Shown piece after piece: positions 23,428 to 36,925 of a stretch of 64,000 bases of DNA. The stretch's first letter is position 1. Each line of letters opens with the position of its first letter. A model generated the notes under the pieces. The model ran no database searches and was not told the DNA's origin. It saw only the letters and a program-made list of their open reading frames with translations. Source of the DNA: Microvelia longipes (taxonomy: Eukaryota > Arthropoda > Insecta > Hemiptera > Veliidae); assembly GCA_018340805.1 (NCBI GenBank), contig JACMZG010001913.1:31464996-31528995 (forward strand), in the 5' to 3' direction. The translations under genes were made by a program, and so were the position numbers.

Positions 23428-24083
23428 ATTCTGGCGCGGTGGTCCGCATGTCGGGCGAATTTCCTTTGGATGCGTGTTTCCGTGTTTTTTACACTATATA
23501 AGTTTACAACTACTAAAAATAATTCCGGCGCGGTGGTCCGCTGTCGGGCGAATTTCATGTAGAATTCGTGTTTCCGTGCTTAACAACCCATTTCTAAGGT
23601 TCCGGTTCATGCTTTAGAACCTAAGCAGTTACTCGATTGTCAAGCACTGCTCGTAACTCATTTTGTCTGTATTTTTCAAAGGAAATGCGCCTAATTATCC
23701 AGTTGGTGGTTCAAAACTATGCCTCTAAAATTAGAAGTACGCACTATTATTTGCACTAGTTTAAAGCTTAGTTACTTATATTTAAGCTTAGTCAGTTATC
23801 TTTAAAGGTTTTAGCGCATTTCCTTTGAAAAATACAGACAAAATGAGTTACGAGCAGTGCTTGACAATCGAGTAACTGCTTAGGTTCTAAAGCATGAACC
23901 GGAACCTTAGAAATGGGTTGTTAAGCACGGAAACACGAATTCTACATGAAATTCGCCCGACAGCGGACCACCGCGCCGGAATTATTTATTTAGTAGTTGT
24001 AAACTTATATAGTGTAAAAAACACGGAAACACGCATCCAAAGGAAATTCGCCCGACATGCGGACCACCGCGCCAGAATTATTT
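23428..24083. repeat. Long near-perfect palindrome, ~265-bp arms
   Basis: Arms lie at about 23428-23700 and 23815-24083 around a ~115-bp spacer. Each arm contains two related modules, GGCGCGGTGGTCCGC followed by TGTCGGGCGAATTTC and CGTGTTTCCGTG, so the module occurs four times. The arms are much GC-richer than the flanks. The spacer is bounded by AAAGGAAATGCGC and its complement. One arm plus spacer is repeated at 4185-4640. There is no transposase and no recognised family. Confidence 0.85.
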
Positions 24084-24129
24084 TCTAGTTGTAAACTTAT
24101 ATTAAGTAAAAAAAAAACGATAAAAATTG

Positions 24130-24216
24130 ATCGTCCCTACCAGGATTTGAACCCAGGTACCCTGAGTTTGAGTGCTCGTATTGACTCCGGACCACTGCCA
24201 TTCAACTCAGAGGCCC
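24130..24216 (-). repeat. tRNA-like segment (SINE head or tRNA relic)
   Basis: On the minus strand a B-box-like GGGTTCAAATCCTGG is preceded by TGGCAGTGGTC at roughly tRNA A-box spacing. No acceptor stem pairing is convincing. A similar segment with GGTTCGAATCCTGG is at 46330-46400, so this belongs to a dispersed repeat, not a tRNA gene. Confidence 0.4.
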
Positions 24217-24508
24217 AAAAAACATAGAAAACGACACCCTACTCGATATTTATTTTTATCGGCCTAAATTTTGGTTTTTGGTAATTTACAATGGTTTTTT
24301 GGACTTTTTGGTCACTTAGAGTGGTCGTATCGACTTCGGACCGGTTTCATTCGATTCAGCGCCCAAAAATACATCGAAAACGACACCCTACTCAAAATTT
24401 ATTTTTTATCGACCTAAATTTTGGTTTTTGGTAATTTACAATGGTTTTTTGGACTTTTTGGTCACTCAGAATCGTATCGACTTCGGACCGGTTTCATTCG
24501 ATTCAGCG
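24211..24508. repeat. Two direct repeats of ~149 bp
   Basis: Adjacent units share CGAAAACGACACCCTACTC, TTGGTAATTTACAATGG and CGACTTCGGACCGGTTTC. A diverged single unit is at 46400-46540. They sit between the palindrome and composite element copy 2. Confidence 0.8.
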
Positions 24509-24519
24509 CGCAAAAAACA

Positions 24520-25030
<511 letters not shown>

Positions 25031-25299
25031 AACCGGAATTTTACGTTGAAGGTGTTTTTAATATCTCTTAAGTTGTTTTTTTTATCAAATAGAAATTATA
25101 AGGTATATAATTGAAATATAGAATAATAACAGTCTTCAGCTACAAGCTGTGCAGGTTCTTGAAGACTGCGAAAAATTATATATAAGTAAATATAAAAGCT
25201 AATAAAAATAAGCATAAGTATAAATAAAAAAATAATATAAGTAACATGATGTATAATTATTGTAAAATTGTAAGAAATACTGTGTAAAAATTAAAAAAA

Positions 25300-26176
25300 G
25301 ATATTATTATTATATTTTTTTCTTTTAATTCTTAGCCTAGGCTAGTTTTAAGAGCAAGGGACGGGCTTTTACCATATAGGAACCATATTTTGGAACTTTG
25401 GAACCATGTTGCAACTTTGTCTGGAACTTGTCTATGTTTGCATACTATTAGGTCATATTCAAGGTCTTTCGTACTATTAAGCAGGTTTGTAGAATTACTG
25501 ATTTTTGGATAAGCTTAATGAGAGAAACCGGTATATCTATTTTTTCTATTGCTGATTTTAAGTCTTTATGAATTATTCCATTTGCCGATAATACTATGGG
25601 AATGACTGTAGCTGATTTCATTTTCCAAAATTCTAATGATTTCCGCGGCAAATCTGTGTATTTAGATATTTTTCTTGGGTAGTTTTATTAAGGTTATGGG
25701 TAAGTGGCACAGCGACATCTATGAATTTGACATGTTGTTTAATTTATCTACTATTACTATCAGGCCCTATTGTGAATTATGGTTTATCTGTGAGTATTGT
25801 CCGGTCGTAATATATTTAAACAAAGTTATTTTCTAACACTGGTTTTCAGGTTTGTAGTTATAATATTCAGTTTTTGTTTGTATCAGATTTAGTTTTATGG
25901 CTATTTCTTGATGTATGATGTTTGCAATTTAGTTATGGCGTCGTAAGTAGTCCGTTTGTGCTAATATTTGACATCCGGATATTATGTATTGGATCGTTTC
26001 AGGGGTGTTGTGGCAGAGTCTGCATGTATCGTCCGTTAACTTTGGCTCTTTTATTATAAATTTTCTATGGTTTCTTGTGGCTACTACTTGATCTTGGATA
26101 GCCATCATAAAGCCTTCAGTCTCTCCATAGAGGTCTCCTGAGGTCAGCCAGTTGTTTGACGCTTTTTTGTCAACAT
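25300..26176 (-). pseudogene. R2-group non-LTR retrotransposon C-terminus (restriction-like endonuclease)
   Basis: Minus-strand homology runs from ASNNWLTSGDLYGETEGF near 26160, through MAIQDQVVATRNHRKFII, to a zinc knuckle CRLCHNTPETIQYIISGC. Past frameshifts comes a degenerate segment (LRPDNTHR, then HNR and a PD...D pair spaced by 13 residues with IDVAVPLTHN). It ends with KSATVIPIVLSANGI and LIQKSVILQTCLIVRKTL (25448-25651). Knuckle plus PD-X12-14-D is the signature of the restriction-like endonuclease at the C-terminus of R2/R4/Dong-type LINEs, which nicks the target site. The knuckle His is Tyr and stops interrupt the frame, so it is dead. The 3' side runs into an ATAATAATAAT-type tail near 25300. 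Confidence 0.7.
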
Positions 26177-26204
26177 AATAATAATAATAATAATAATAAT
26201 AATA
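26175..26204. repeat. (AAT)n microsatellite
   Basis: About ten AAT units at the junction between two oppositely oriented retrotransposon fragments. Confidence 0.9.
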
Positions 26205-26205
26205 G

Positions 26206-26545
26206 ACGTAGCTGTTCCAAATAGTAATAACGTACAAACAACAGTAGCCGAGAAAATAAGAAAGTACACAGAGCTGTCATTTGAAATTCAAAGACTATGG
26301 GAGATGAAAAAAAGGTTGATATCTTCCATTTGTAATATCCACTACTGGAGTTGTACCTCATAGTCTAATATAACTAATATTCAAAGACTCTGGACTGCAA
26401 ATTCTTAACAACTGTGTAAATACCGTTAGAAAATTTTTAAATCAATAAATACTTTAAATTAGCCCTTAGTCTTGGTACTTTATACCCGACTAAATGCTAA
26501 CGAAAAACTGGCAAAAGCTAAGAAAAAAAAAGATATAATAATAAT

Positions 26546-26576
<31 letters not shown>

Positions 26577-26580
26577 CTTT
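26206..26580 (+). pseudogene. R2-group retrotransposon 3' fragment, opposite orientation
   Basis: The plus-strand translation starts in the conserved DVAVPNSNNVQTTVAEK block just after the last catalytic Asp. It continues KIRKYTELSFEIQRLWEM and, after frameshifts, STTGVVPHSL. This is the same C-terminal region as the minus-strand fragment next door. The 3' UTR ends in an (ATA/TTA)n tail at 26535-26577. Both fragments keep their 3' ends, so they are two insertions, not one element with a 5' inversion. Confidence 0.6.
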
Positions 26581-27025
26581 GGTTTTAATACGAAGCATCC
26601 ATTGTTATAATTATTTCAGATAAAAAAAAGTTATTTTAAATCAATTTAACCACGTATTAGCCAATGGGTACCTCCTTTTAACTCTCGGGAGTTAACATTT
26701 TTAAAATTTTATATAAATGTCAAATAATTTATTTTAATAAAATAAGTATTTATTATGTTTAAAAGTAATACTACTACTACGAGGTATGATATTGTAAATT
26801 GCAAACAACTATTTAAAAAGATATCCCTAACAACAAAAATATTAAAAATATTTAAAAAGAGGAAGTTTGTCAATAACGGAGAGTTGATTACGCTTCTAAA
26901 TCTTTCAATATCAGAAAGAGATTAGTACACATGTCTAGTTAAGGGCTTTATTTAAAATACTATTGTTAGAGTCTCGCAAACTAGTATGTGTGAGAAAATA
27001 GTTAAGATTGTGTAGGTATTAACAC
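26581..27025. other. No gene seen
   Basis: AT-rich sequence between two retroelements. Confidence 0.4.
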
Positions 27026-27040
27026 ATACTAATGAGATTT

Positions 27041-28154
27041 ACTTTTTTTCCTCCAAAGAATGTGCCTCACTATAATGGTAAGAGCTGAGTTAATATACAA
27101 CATAATATCTATAATGTTCTGACAAGCTCTTAACTGGGTAACCACTACATCATTCGGTACTCCAATAGTTTATTAAAACTGTTTTATCAGGCTTAGAATA
27201 CTTACCCTTACCATCCAATACACGACTTATAATTGTACAACTCAGCTCAAAATCTATTTTAAACTGTTTAGATATTAAATTCAGACAACCACTTTATCTT
27301 ATTCATATAATATATCGCCATAGAGAGTATCTTACTAAATACCAAGTCCATCTACAGAAAATAGACAGCAAAAAAATAGCCAACTCCTCATTTAATCCAT
27401 TTATAAAACCTTAAACGTGATAAGTAACTGTGACGAGGATTACCTTTATTGTGATATTCCGTATGGAGTAAAAACAATAATAGCTCAGTTAAGGACTTCA
27501 GGATATAACAGAATTAAAATAACTTTTAAAGGCATCATGTATAAGATACACGGATGAAATGTGCACCCTGTGCAATCTTTCACCAGTTTGAAGATCTTTA
27601 CCATATTATGTTTACATGCCTATATATTTAGCTTTTAGAGATTATTATTTAGACCTGGAGTCTTTAACTGACCTAACGAACAATGTAACAGCGTTAGCCT
27701 CAGTTCTCTGTATTCATTTTAAAAAACAAGGATTAAGTATATATAATTTCATGCTTAATTCGCTAAAATTAAGAGCTCAGCTTTTAAATGAGTAAACTCT
27801 TTAACTAATTATTTTATTTAATAGTAGTCTTTGATCACACATTTATTTTGATTGGAAAAGGTAGTTCAATATTAAACTTTTTAATTTTTATCTCTTTTTT
27901 TTTTTTTATTCTATCTATGCTTCATTCTATGCTTTCCGATTAATAATGCTCATTATTTACTTTATTATTGTCTCGAAGTTTTCTTTTCTTTTTGTTAGAT
28001 AACTCTTTTCTTTAATATGACATTTTTTTCAGTTTATATATTTAAAGCAATGTAATTTATTTTTGTATAATTTCTGTTTTTCTATGTAACTCTAACTTTA
28101 GGTCACTCAAAATGTGAAAAATAAAGTTATTTTTGAATTTGAAAAAAAAAAAAA
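27041..28154 (+). mobile_element. 5'-truncated LINE with poly(A) and 15-bp TSD
   Basis: The insertion of about 1.1 kb is bounded by ATACTAATGAGATTT at 27026-27040 and 28155-28169. The 3' end is GTGAAAAATAAAGTTATTTT, then TGAATTTG and a poly(A) run abutting the second TSD. It starts near the thumb region of ORF2, so the catalytic domain is lost. The C-terminal knuckle lies at 27480-27640. It is related to, but clearly diverged from, the LINE at 10536-13043. Confidence 0.85.
27480..27640 (+). pseudogene. LINE ORF2 C-terminal knuckle fragment
   Basis: The reading IAQLRTSGYNRIKITFKGIM parallels LLAQICTSGYDVIKITIRGI of the 12354-12605 fragment. A frameshift follows, then a CX2C...HX4C knuckle with DLYHIMFTC. 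A TGA and the frameshift separate the two halves, so no product is expected. Confidence 0.65.
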
Positions 28155-28169
28155 ATACTAATGAGATTT

Positions 28170-29795
28170 GCATACCGTCTAGATGATTATTTATCAATAC
28201 TAATCTACGTGTGACATATATGGACCAAATGAGACAGAAAGTAGGCACTATCAAAATTCACACGACTTAATCGAAATTTCTTGCAAAAAGAAGTAAGATC
28301 CTAACAAAAACACTCCGTAAAAAATGCAACCAATTCTTGCGTGAAAAATTGCACTTTTGCGTAAACTATGATATCATAGTTTACGTCGAGTCAATTTCAT
28401 TTGCTGTTTTCACAAATCTTTGGAGATATGGATGTTTATTTATTATCCACGTCATATCCACACTAAAATGTTTTGAGAAAAAATTAATTTATGACTTAGC
28501 AAGCACGCTGAATTTCTACATTAGAAGTATAACAAGAAAATAGGTGACATCTATTTAAAAAAAACCCTGCAATATTAATTTAAGATTTATTAATTTTACA
28601 TCTGCGTTCTAACCAAGTCAGAAATATCTTTTCTGTCCACTTTTGTAAGGCTTTAGTGTTTAGTGTAGGTATGTTGCCTATATTAAATAAACATTAATAT
28701 GTTTATATACATTAAGTGTTTTCTTTACATCTTATACTATCTATGATTTTTCCTATCTATCTATCGGAGTATAACTTTGAACCTATACAAATTGTGAACG
28801 TATACGCCTAAATAGTTGAAATCAGTCGAAATAATTTGAAATGTATCTTTACTTAGTAAGAAATGAATACTTGTCTTAAACCGTAATAAAAGCAAGCAAG
28901 AAATAACTTATTTTAACTGCCCTATTAAATTTGTTTAAACTCCTATATTGCTTTAGTCTTATGTAACAGATAAGAATTTTTCTCCTAGTCTTTATACATA
29001 AAAAATTTATGTTGCTTGATAAATTTATGTTGTTTAATGTTTCCTAGGTTTATATTAGATTCTTCTGAGAATAATCCAATTCATATGCTGCAGTAAAACT
29101 GACTAAACCGGCTGGGCTCTATGTATAAGTTACATCTACTGAATTATGCAAAGGTTAGTAATCAAATCTGTACAAACTTTAATCCCAAAATACCGCCCAC
29201 TGAAAGACGGTGATTCCTCAAATACCCTCGACTATATAGGGGGAATCCGAAATATTCTATTGAGCATTGAACCACAGCAAAGTCACATTTATTCCCCTAT
29301 CCCTTCTTTCTAGTTTAATATTTGAGAGCAATATTTCATCATTCGAAGTTATAAGGTCAAACATCACACTAAAATGCATACCTGGCTCAGTTGTTTTTAC
29401 TTTTCTCTCTTTAATCGTTGTACAAAAGAAACGTTTTGTGTTCGTCGAGATTCCTCATGTATTATAAATTGGATAGATATCAGATATCGTGTTAAAGGAA
29501 TGTATGCGACTAGCTGAATACAATATCTATCTATTAAGCTATAAATTGTAACCTACGATCATCAGAATGTATCGCATTTATATTATTATCAGATTGAAAG
29601 ATGATATTTCAAAATAATGACATTTAAAGACCAAAAACCTATTTAACTTCAATGCGATATGATAAAGATTTACGTCTTTTGATGGTAACCGCGTTAATGT
29701 TGATAAAAACAACGTTTCGCTTTTGAAGACCAAAATCTTAACGAAATTAACCGCGGAAATCTGCGCAGTTTATTATGCTCCTAGAGTTCAGTACT
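28170..29795. other. No gene seen
   Basis: AT-rich. It contains one exact palindrome (28360-28385, listed separately) and no recognisable coding sequence. Confidence 0.4.
28360..28385. repeat. Perfect 26-bp palindrome
   Basis: CGTAAACTATGAT joined directly to its reverse complement, with no spacer. Confidence 0.9.
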
Positions 29796-29799
29796 CTTT

Positions 29800-29893
29800 G
29801 AGTCTTTTAAATTTAAGTCCGAAGTAGTAAAGATGAGCGTAGCGAATGCAATGAGTAAAATAATCTGAGGTACCCCATACCCGATTTTTTATT
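29800..29893 (+). repeat. 5S-related repeat, 3' end fragment
   Basis: It carries AGTCCGAAGTAGTAAAGATG, AGCGTAGCGAATGCAATGAG, CTGAGGTACCCCATACCCG and a terminal T-run. The 5S box is absent. Confidence 0.55.
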
Positions 29894-31125
29894 TTTAATT
29901 CTCAGTGTTGTAGAATAAAACATAACTAAGTAAAAATGAAATTCGTCAAACATTTTTATGCAAGTTTTAATTTATTTTGTATTTTAAAAAAATTTTAATG
30001 TAATAAACCGAGTAAAATTGTCATAGGCACTTAAAATAGCGTTTAACAACACGGCATTAAAATAACGTGTTTAAAATTAATACTTATAAAAAATTACTGC
30101 ATACATACGTAATTAAAATACTCTGTGTACAACATTCTGTTCTTGTTTTTTATTCTTGTTTAATTTAGGTGAATAGAATATTAAATAATTTAATTTATTT
30201 TAAATCTAGTAATTTAAAATATAATAAAAGAATAAAATAAATGGTTAAAAAAATCAAAGAAAATTGTGCAAAATTGTAAAATATTAAAAGAAGAAAATAA
30301 CATAACACGGTGCTACATTTAATGATTAAAAAAAACAGGTTAATTTTTACCCTGCTTAAATGTGTGATCATGTTTTGTTTAGTTTTTTGAAGAGGGGAAT
30401 GAAAGGTGTGAAAGTTATAAGTTATAAAAAATACATAAGGCACAAATAAATGAACATAAAAAAATAATGGTTATAAGAAGTACAACAAAATAAAATTTAG
30501 GTATCCAAGGATTGTCATTGTGATGATGGTAAGGCAGAGGTGATAAATCACCTCACGAGTAGGCCGTGACCTAGGTTTTAGAATATGTAAAACTATTATC
30601 ATTAATACTTGCTTTTCAATGTGAATTTCCTAGACCAGTTTCGGCTTCGGGGCAACTCTGTGTATGATTACAAGTAATAATCTTTATTCATAAGAAGTTT
30701 CAAATAATAATAAATATACTTGGAAATATATATCTGTAACAAATAGCTTGATCTATAATATTTTATATATCTTCTTGCTTATTATAGCTCTACATAATGT
30801 TTAAATCAGAATAATATAATATAAGAATAATAAGTGATATTGGGTGCTTCGCAGTTGAATTCCTGCAAGCCTGTCAACTAAAATAGTACATACTATGTAA
30901 CTTTTTCTATTAGCAAACTAAGGGTTAATAAATGCTGAGATACGTGTCATATTTAAAAGACACACAGACTTGCTATTTCATAGAAAAGAACAAAAATAAC
31001 AGTATATTGTAATTAGATTTGTTTATAGAGTTTAGATGGCTGCAGTTTTTAAAAATCTGGATCTTTGAGGCTAATAGTTAACTTCAGTAGTAAATGAGAT
31101 GTATCAAAATACATATTTCATACGA
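29894..31125. other. No gene seen
   Basis: AT-rich. Frames are short and low-complexity. Confidence 0.4.
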
Positions 31126-31172
31126 TGTACATATATATATATATTAAATAAAACAGAATCAGCCTCAGAACA

Positions 31173-33109
<1,937 letters not shown>

Positions 33110-33123
33110 TGAAGTCTCCTAAT

Positions 33124-33468
33124 GAAAGGAACGAAGAAAAGAGTCTCTCCACAAAACTATTAATTTATTCAAAGCGCTTTCAACCTACATGAGACCATCA
33201 TCAGTGCCAGGAATAATTAGCCATGAGTCTATCACGGCTCACCGACATCGTTGAGTCGGAAAAGAAGAGGAAGAATATTACTAATTCTATTTAGTTTTTA
33301 CGTTTATAATGTATTTCTTTTAGCTGTTTTCTTATAATTATTCCTGGCACTGATAATGGCCTCATGTAGGTTAAAAGCGCTTTGAATAAATTTATAGTTT
33401 TGTGGAGAGACTCTTTTCTTCGTTCCTTTCATTATGAACTACTCCACTGGTGCTCATTCAAAATCATA
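33124..33468 (+). mobile_element. 345-bp Penelope-derived foldback element with TSD
   Basis: Inverted arms of ~95 bp lie at 33124-33219 and 33336-33430. They begin GAAAGGAACGAAGAAAAGAG and contain AAGCGCTTTCAACCTACATG. They flank a short spacer that is 3' UTR of the larger relative at 55981-57137. After the right arm both copies share a non-palindromic tail (ATTATGAAC...TTCAAAATC). The 14-bp repeat TGAAGTCTCCTAAT flanks it at 33110-33123 and 33469-33482. So this is a complete non-autonomous insertion with no coding sequence. Confidence 0.85.
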
Positions 33469-33796
33469 TGAAGTCTCCTAATATTAACTGCCAATCACTA
33501 CTAAGAAACGAAAATAGCTCTACAGTTTACTTTTGCTCTGTACGTGTCTGATAATCTGTAATAATAGAACTGGTTCAGAACTTATTAGTCTAAAATTTCT
33601 ATCAAACTAGTATTTTAAAAATTATTTTTAGGCAAATGATTTTTCAATAAACTTTTAGCAATGTTATTTCTATTTTTTGCTAATAAAGTTCATATTCTTT
33701 ACTTCGGAAAAATTCCTATTATATTTATTTATTTGTTATCATTGATACCGTATGAACATGGGAAAATAATACGTTTGCCCTAAAATTCCTAGTTCA

Positions 33797-33830
33797 ATAA
33801 CTTAGGTTATTGAACTATAACCTAAGTTAT
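33797..33830. repeat. Perfect 14-bp inverted repeat
   Basis: ATAACTTAGGTTAT, a 6-base spacer (TGAACT), then its exact reverse complement. An overlapping TTCAATAA/TTATTGAA dyad allows an alternative hairpin. Confidence 0.8.
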
Positions 33831-33889
33831 CCGTTAAAGACCTCCTAAGTTGTCTGTATAAAGTTATTAATATAATGTGTTAATACCAG

Positions 33890-34090
33890 AGAGTTGAATT
33901 TTAGTACAAAAATCATTATTTCGGTCTAATAGTGCCTCCGGATTTTTTTTTATAAAGAACGTCAATAACTTTCACAAAAACGCGGAAAAATGATGTGATC
34001 AATAAAATTTAGCACGCATATAGTGATATGTAAGACCGAACTGTGTAGTGTTTCATCTCATTGGTAGCATTAGCTACATTTTTAACAAAT
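33890..34090 (+). repeat. 5S-related repeat, internal fragment
   Basis: Blocks AGTACAAAAATCATT, AAAACGCGGAAAAATGATGT, GATCAATAAAATTTAGCACG and the TCATCTCATT block appear in family order. Both ends are missing. Confidence 0.45.
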
Positions 34091-35280
34091 CACACGCATA
34101 CGTAAAAAATTAGGCACTAATTGCAGTATTTATACTGAAAAATTTGTAACAACTATAAATGCGGATATATCATCTACCTTTTATGGTGTCAACTAGAAGA
34201 CCTAAATCTTTATACTAAGGTAAATAATGAATGATTCATGGTGATTACCACGGAAACTTGATATGGTTACCACTAGAAAACCTAACACATATAATTAATG
34301 ATAAGATTTGCTTGCATTTTATTGAAATATCGTTTTTGTGTATCCAGTTTTTTTGTAACTGGATTATGTTTTTTGTACCTCCACTTACCACTGACTCTAG
34401 GATATAACCTGTTTTAGCGAACTCTATAACGTATTACATGAATACTATAGTAAGTACCTTTATAAAATTACGATGGTGCGTCGTTCCTCAATTTTGATGT
34501 CAAAACACGTCTCTGAGCATTGCTGATCTGAAACCATCAAAACGTGTTTTTAATATTAATAATAATAATATACTAATATGTATAAATACAATAAAATGTT
34601 CGTTTAGAGGCTTTCTCCACAAGATGTTCCAAAAGGGTCTTTAAATATTTTTTCGCTTGTACGACTTAATTTCTTAGCCAAGCTTCATTAAAATATGATC
34701 AGCCATTGTAGCTATAGATGATTCACAATATATAAAAACATCTATATTTTTAATCTCGATAATTGCGCTAGACATGGGTATGGTTGTGATTTCTAATTAT
34801 TCAGAAATCTTCAAATCTAATAATAATTACTACAACCATAAAGTAATTATCTATACTTGTATCGGAAGACGTAAATAAAATAGAAAAGGAAAAATTAACC
34901 TTTTTTCTATACTTTATTTATGTAAAGAGAAAATAAATAAATCAATAAAAATAAATAAAATAATTCTTCTTTAACAATGTAATGACGTATTTTTGGTGCA
35001 TGCGTACAGACATGTAATGTAAATATTGCGTAGCAATCTAGATAAAAGTCATTGGAATATTTGCTGGCATTAAAAAAATTCAAACCATGTTACGGACAAC
35101 ATTTATGTTGTAAAGTATCGACTATAAAGCCGTTCTGAAGATAAATTTAATTTCAAACCCTATCTTATTCGACGTATTCAACATCAAGGTTTTAACGCTT
35201 AGATTTTCCTCAACTCGTTTATGTATTTAATTAATATTTCTCGGAATAAATACTGACTGAAATTTTATTTAAAATTAATC
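34091..35280. other. No gene seen
   Basis: AT-rich sequence without recognisable features. Confidence 0.4.
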
Positions 35281-35915
35281 GTGTACTGGGTTCCTCGGAA
35301 ATTTCCCTTATGTTAATACTATTTTTCTTGTAACGCTAAAGATTTTGAAACTTTGCACAATAATCTAACATTAGGTCTAGTAGTGACTAAATTTTTACTC
35401 TTATTATTGATATAAGTGGTATCCGGGAAATATAATTTTCATAACGTCACTAATCGGCAATAATGACTTAACAAAAAAATTTAAAATTCATAAATTACAA
35501 AAGCGCGAGGATTCGCTAGAAGAAGCATAAAACAAGTTAATTACGTTTATTTTTTGTTAAGCGTCGCTTCCTCACCTTGCGTAGCAGGTATAGAAACATT
35601 ACTGTGTTTGCACCATATATCCGAAACCGAGATTTCACCTAAATATAAGACCTAGTTGTGCCTTTTGGGTTTTTAAGGCATCAAAGACTTTTAATAATGA
35701 CTCAGGATAAATTTAAAAAATTAATAAATCACGGAAAAAGTTTTGATCGATTTAAGATTTGGCTCGCATGCATTCATAAAAGACCAATTTATGTTTATGG
35801 CAGAAGAAGACCAATTTATGGCAATTTGATGGTTTTTTAATTCTGAGGAAGAACGAAGCGAGACTGAAGTAGTGAAGATTAAAGGTTATGAAGTATCCTA
35901 TACCCGATTTTTTCT
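35281..35915. repeat. Rearranged 5S-related repeat pieces
   Basis: The left part (35281-35480) has minus-strand-like pieces including CGTCACTAATCGGCAATAAT. The right part (35565-35915) has plus-strand 5' (TACTGTGTTTGCACC) and 3' (AACGAAGCGAGACTGAAGTA, then ATACCCGATTTTTT) blocks with the middle lost. The 5S box is not recognisable. Confidence 0.35.
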
Positions 35916-36835
35916 AATCTATGCTTGTGCAATAAATAGGGACAATGAGTTATGGAATTAATTACTACAATAGTTATAAATAATAATAGTAGTAATGGTT
36001 AATCTTGTTTTATAAAAATTATTGAGAAGGTATTCTTATTGGCGAAGGTATTTTACCTTTTTTATTATTTATGACTATTTTATTATTTATTTTATATAAT
36101 TATTAAATTAATTTATTGTTTTTTTATAATTTAAGTTCATATTATTTCTTGCTCGAACAACCCAAGCTAGGGTGAACTGAAGCTTATATGCTATAGCTTC
36201 AAGTAAAGAAAACCAACATGTTGACACAAAGGGGGTTCCTTGCGTCGAGGAACTGAAGCAGCTAAGATGCAGAAAGCCTCACATTGGTGTATTGACAAAC
36301 ATGACGTCATTTCATGTCTTTTCCAAGACTTTTAAATTCAACGTCGATATCCTTTATTCTATACGCCATGGTGTTTAAACATTAACTTACTAAGTATCCC
36401 TTAAAAGATTTTATAGTGATCCCATTTTGACTTCTAAATGGCAGTAGTAAAAATTTTAGACGGCGACAGGCAATTATTTTCCTTGTTTCAACATATTAAC
36501 GTTACGTATGATATAATGTGTTGAGCACTCATAACTATCTAAACCTATCACAATGCTTTCTGCTATTAAACGTTATTTTCAGTTATATCATGGTGCGTAT
36601 GTGATTACAAGTAGCTAATTTTACGATAACTGCAACAACACTATGTTGCCAACACTATTACATGCTTATGTAATGGTTTTTTATTATTTACTTGAAAGAA
36701 TCGTAAGGTTAGTCAATTATGGAACATGGCTGTAAGTTTTAATTTTATAATGCTGATATTTGTTCATTACCAAACAAAAATATGAAACAATTAAAGGGTG
36801 TCTCTAAGTCAATTCAGTTTAATTAAAATAAATAA
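35916..36835. other. No gene seen
   Basis: A somewhat GC-richer patch at 36150-36330 has no recognisable frame. Confidence 0.4.
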
Positions 36836-36837
36836 TT

Positions 36838-36925
36838 GGGACAGGGTTACTTGGAACATTTTCACACCTTCTCGGACTGTCTAAGCTCAATCTCATAACG
36901 TCAAACTCGCTTCTCTCGTCACGCC
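36838..36925 (-). repeat. 5S-related repeat, 3' end fragment
   Basis: On the minus strand GACGAGAGAAGCGAGTTTGA precedes a degenerate AATGTTCCAAGTAACCCTGT end. Confidence 0.4.

Noticed and set aside
24130..24216. Functional tRNA gene
   Set aside because: Box-like motifs are present but stems do not pair and related copies occur in a repeat. The same reasoning applies to 46330-46400 and 55495-55570.
25300..26580. Single R2-group element with a 5' inversion from twin priming
   Set aside because: Both halves keep C-terminal coding and 3' tail sequence, so they must derive from two copies.
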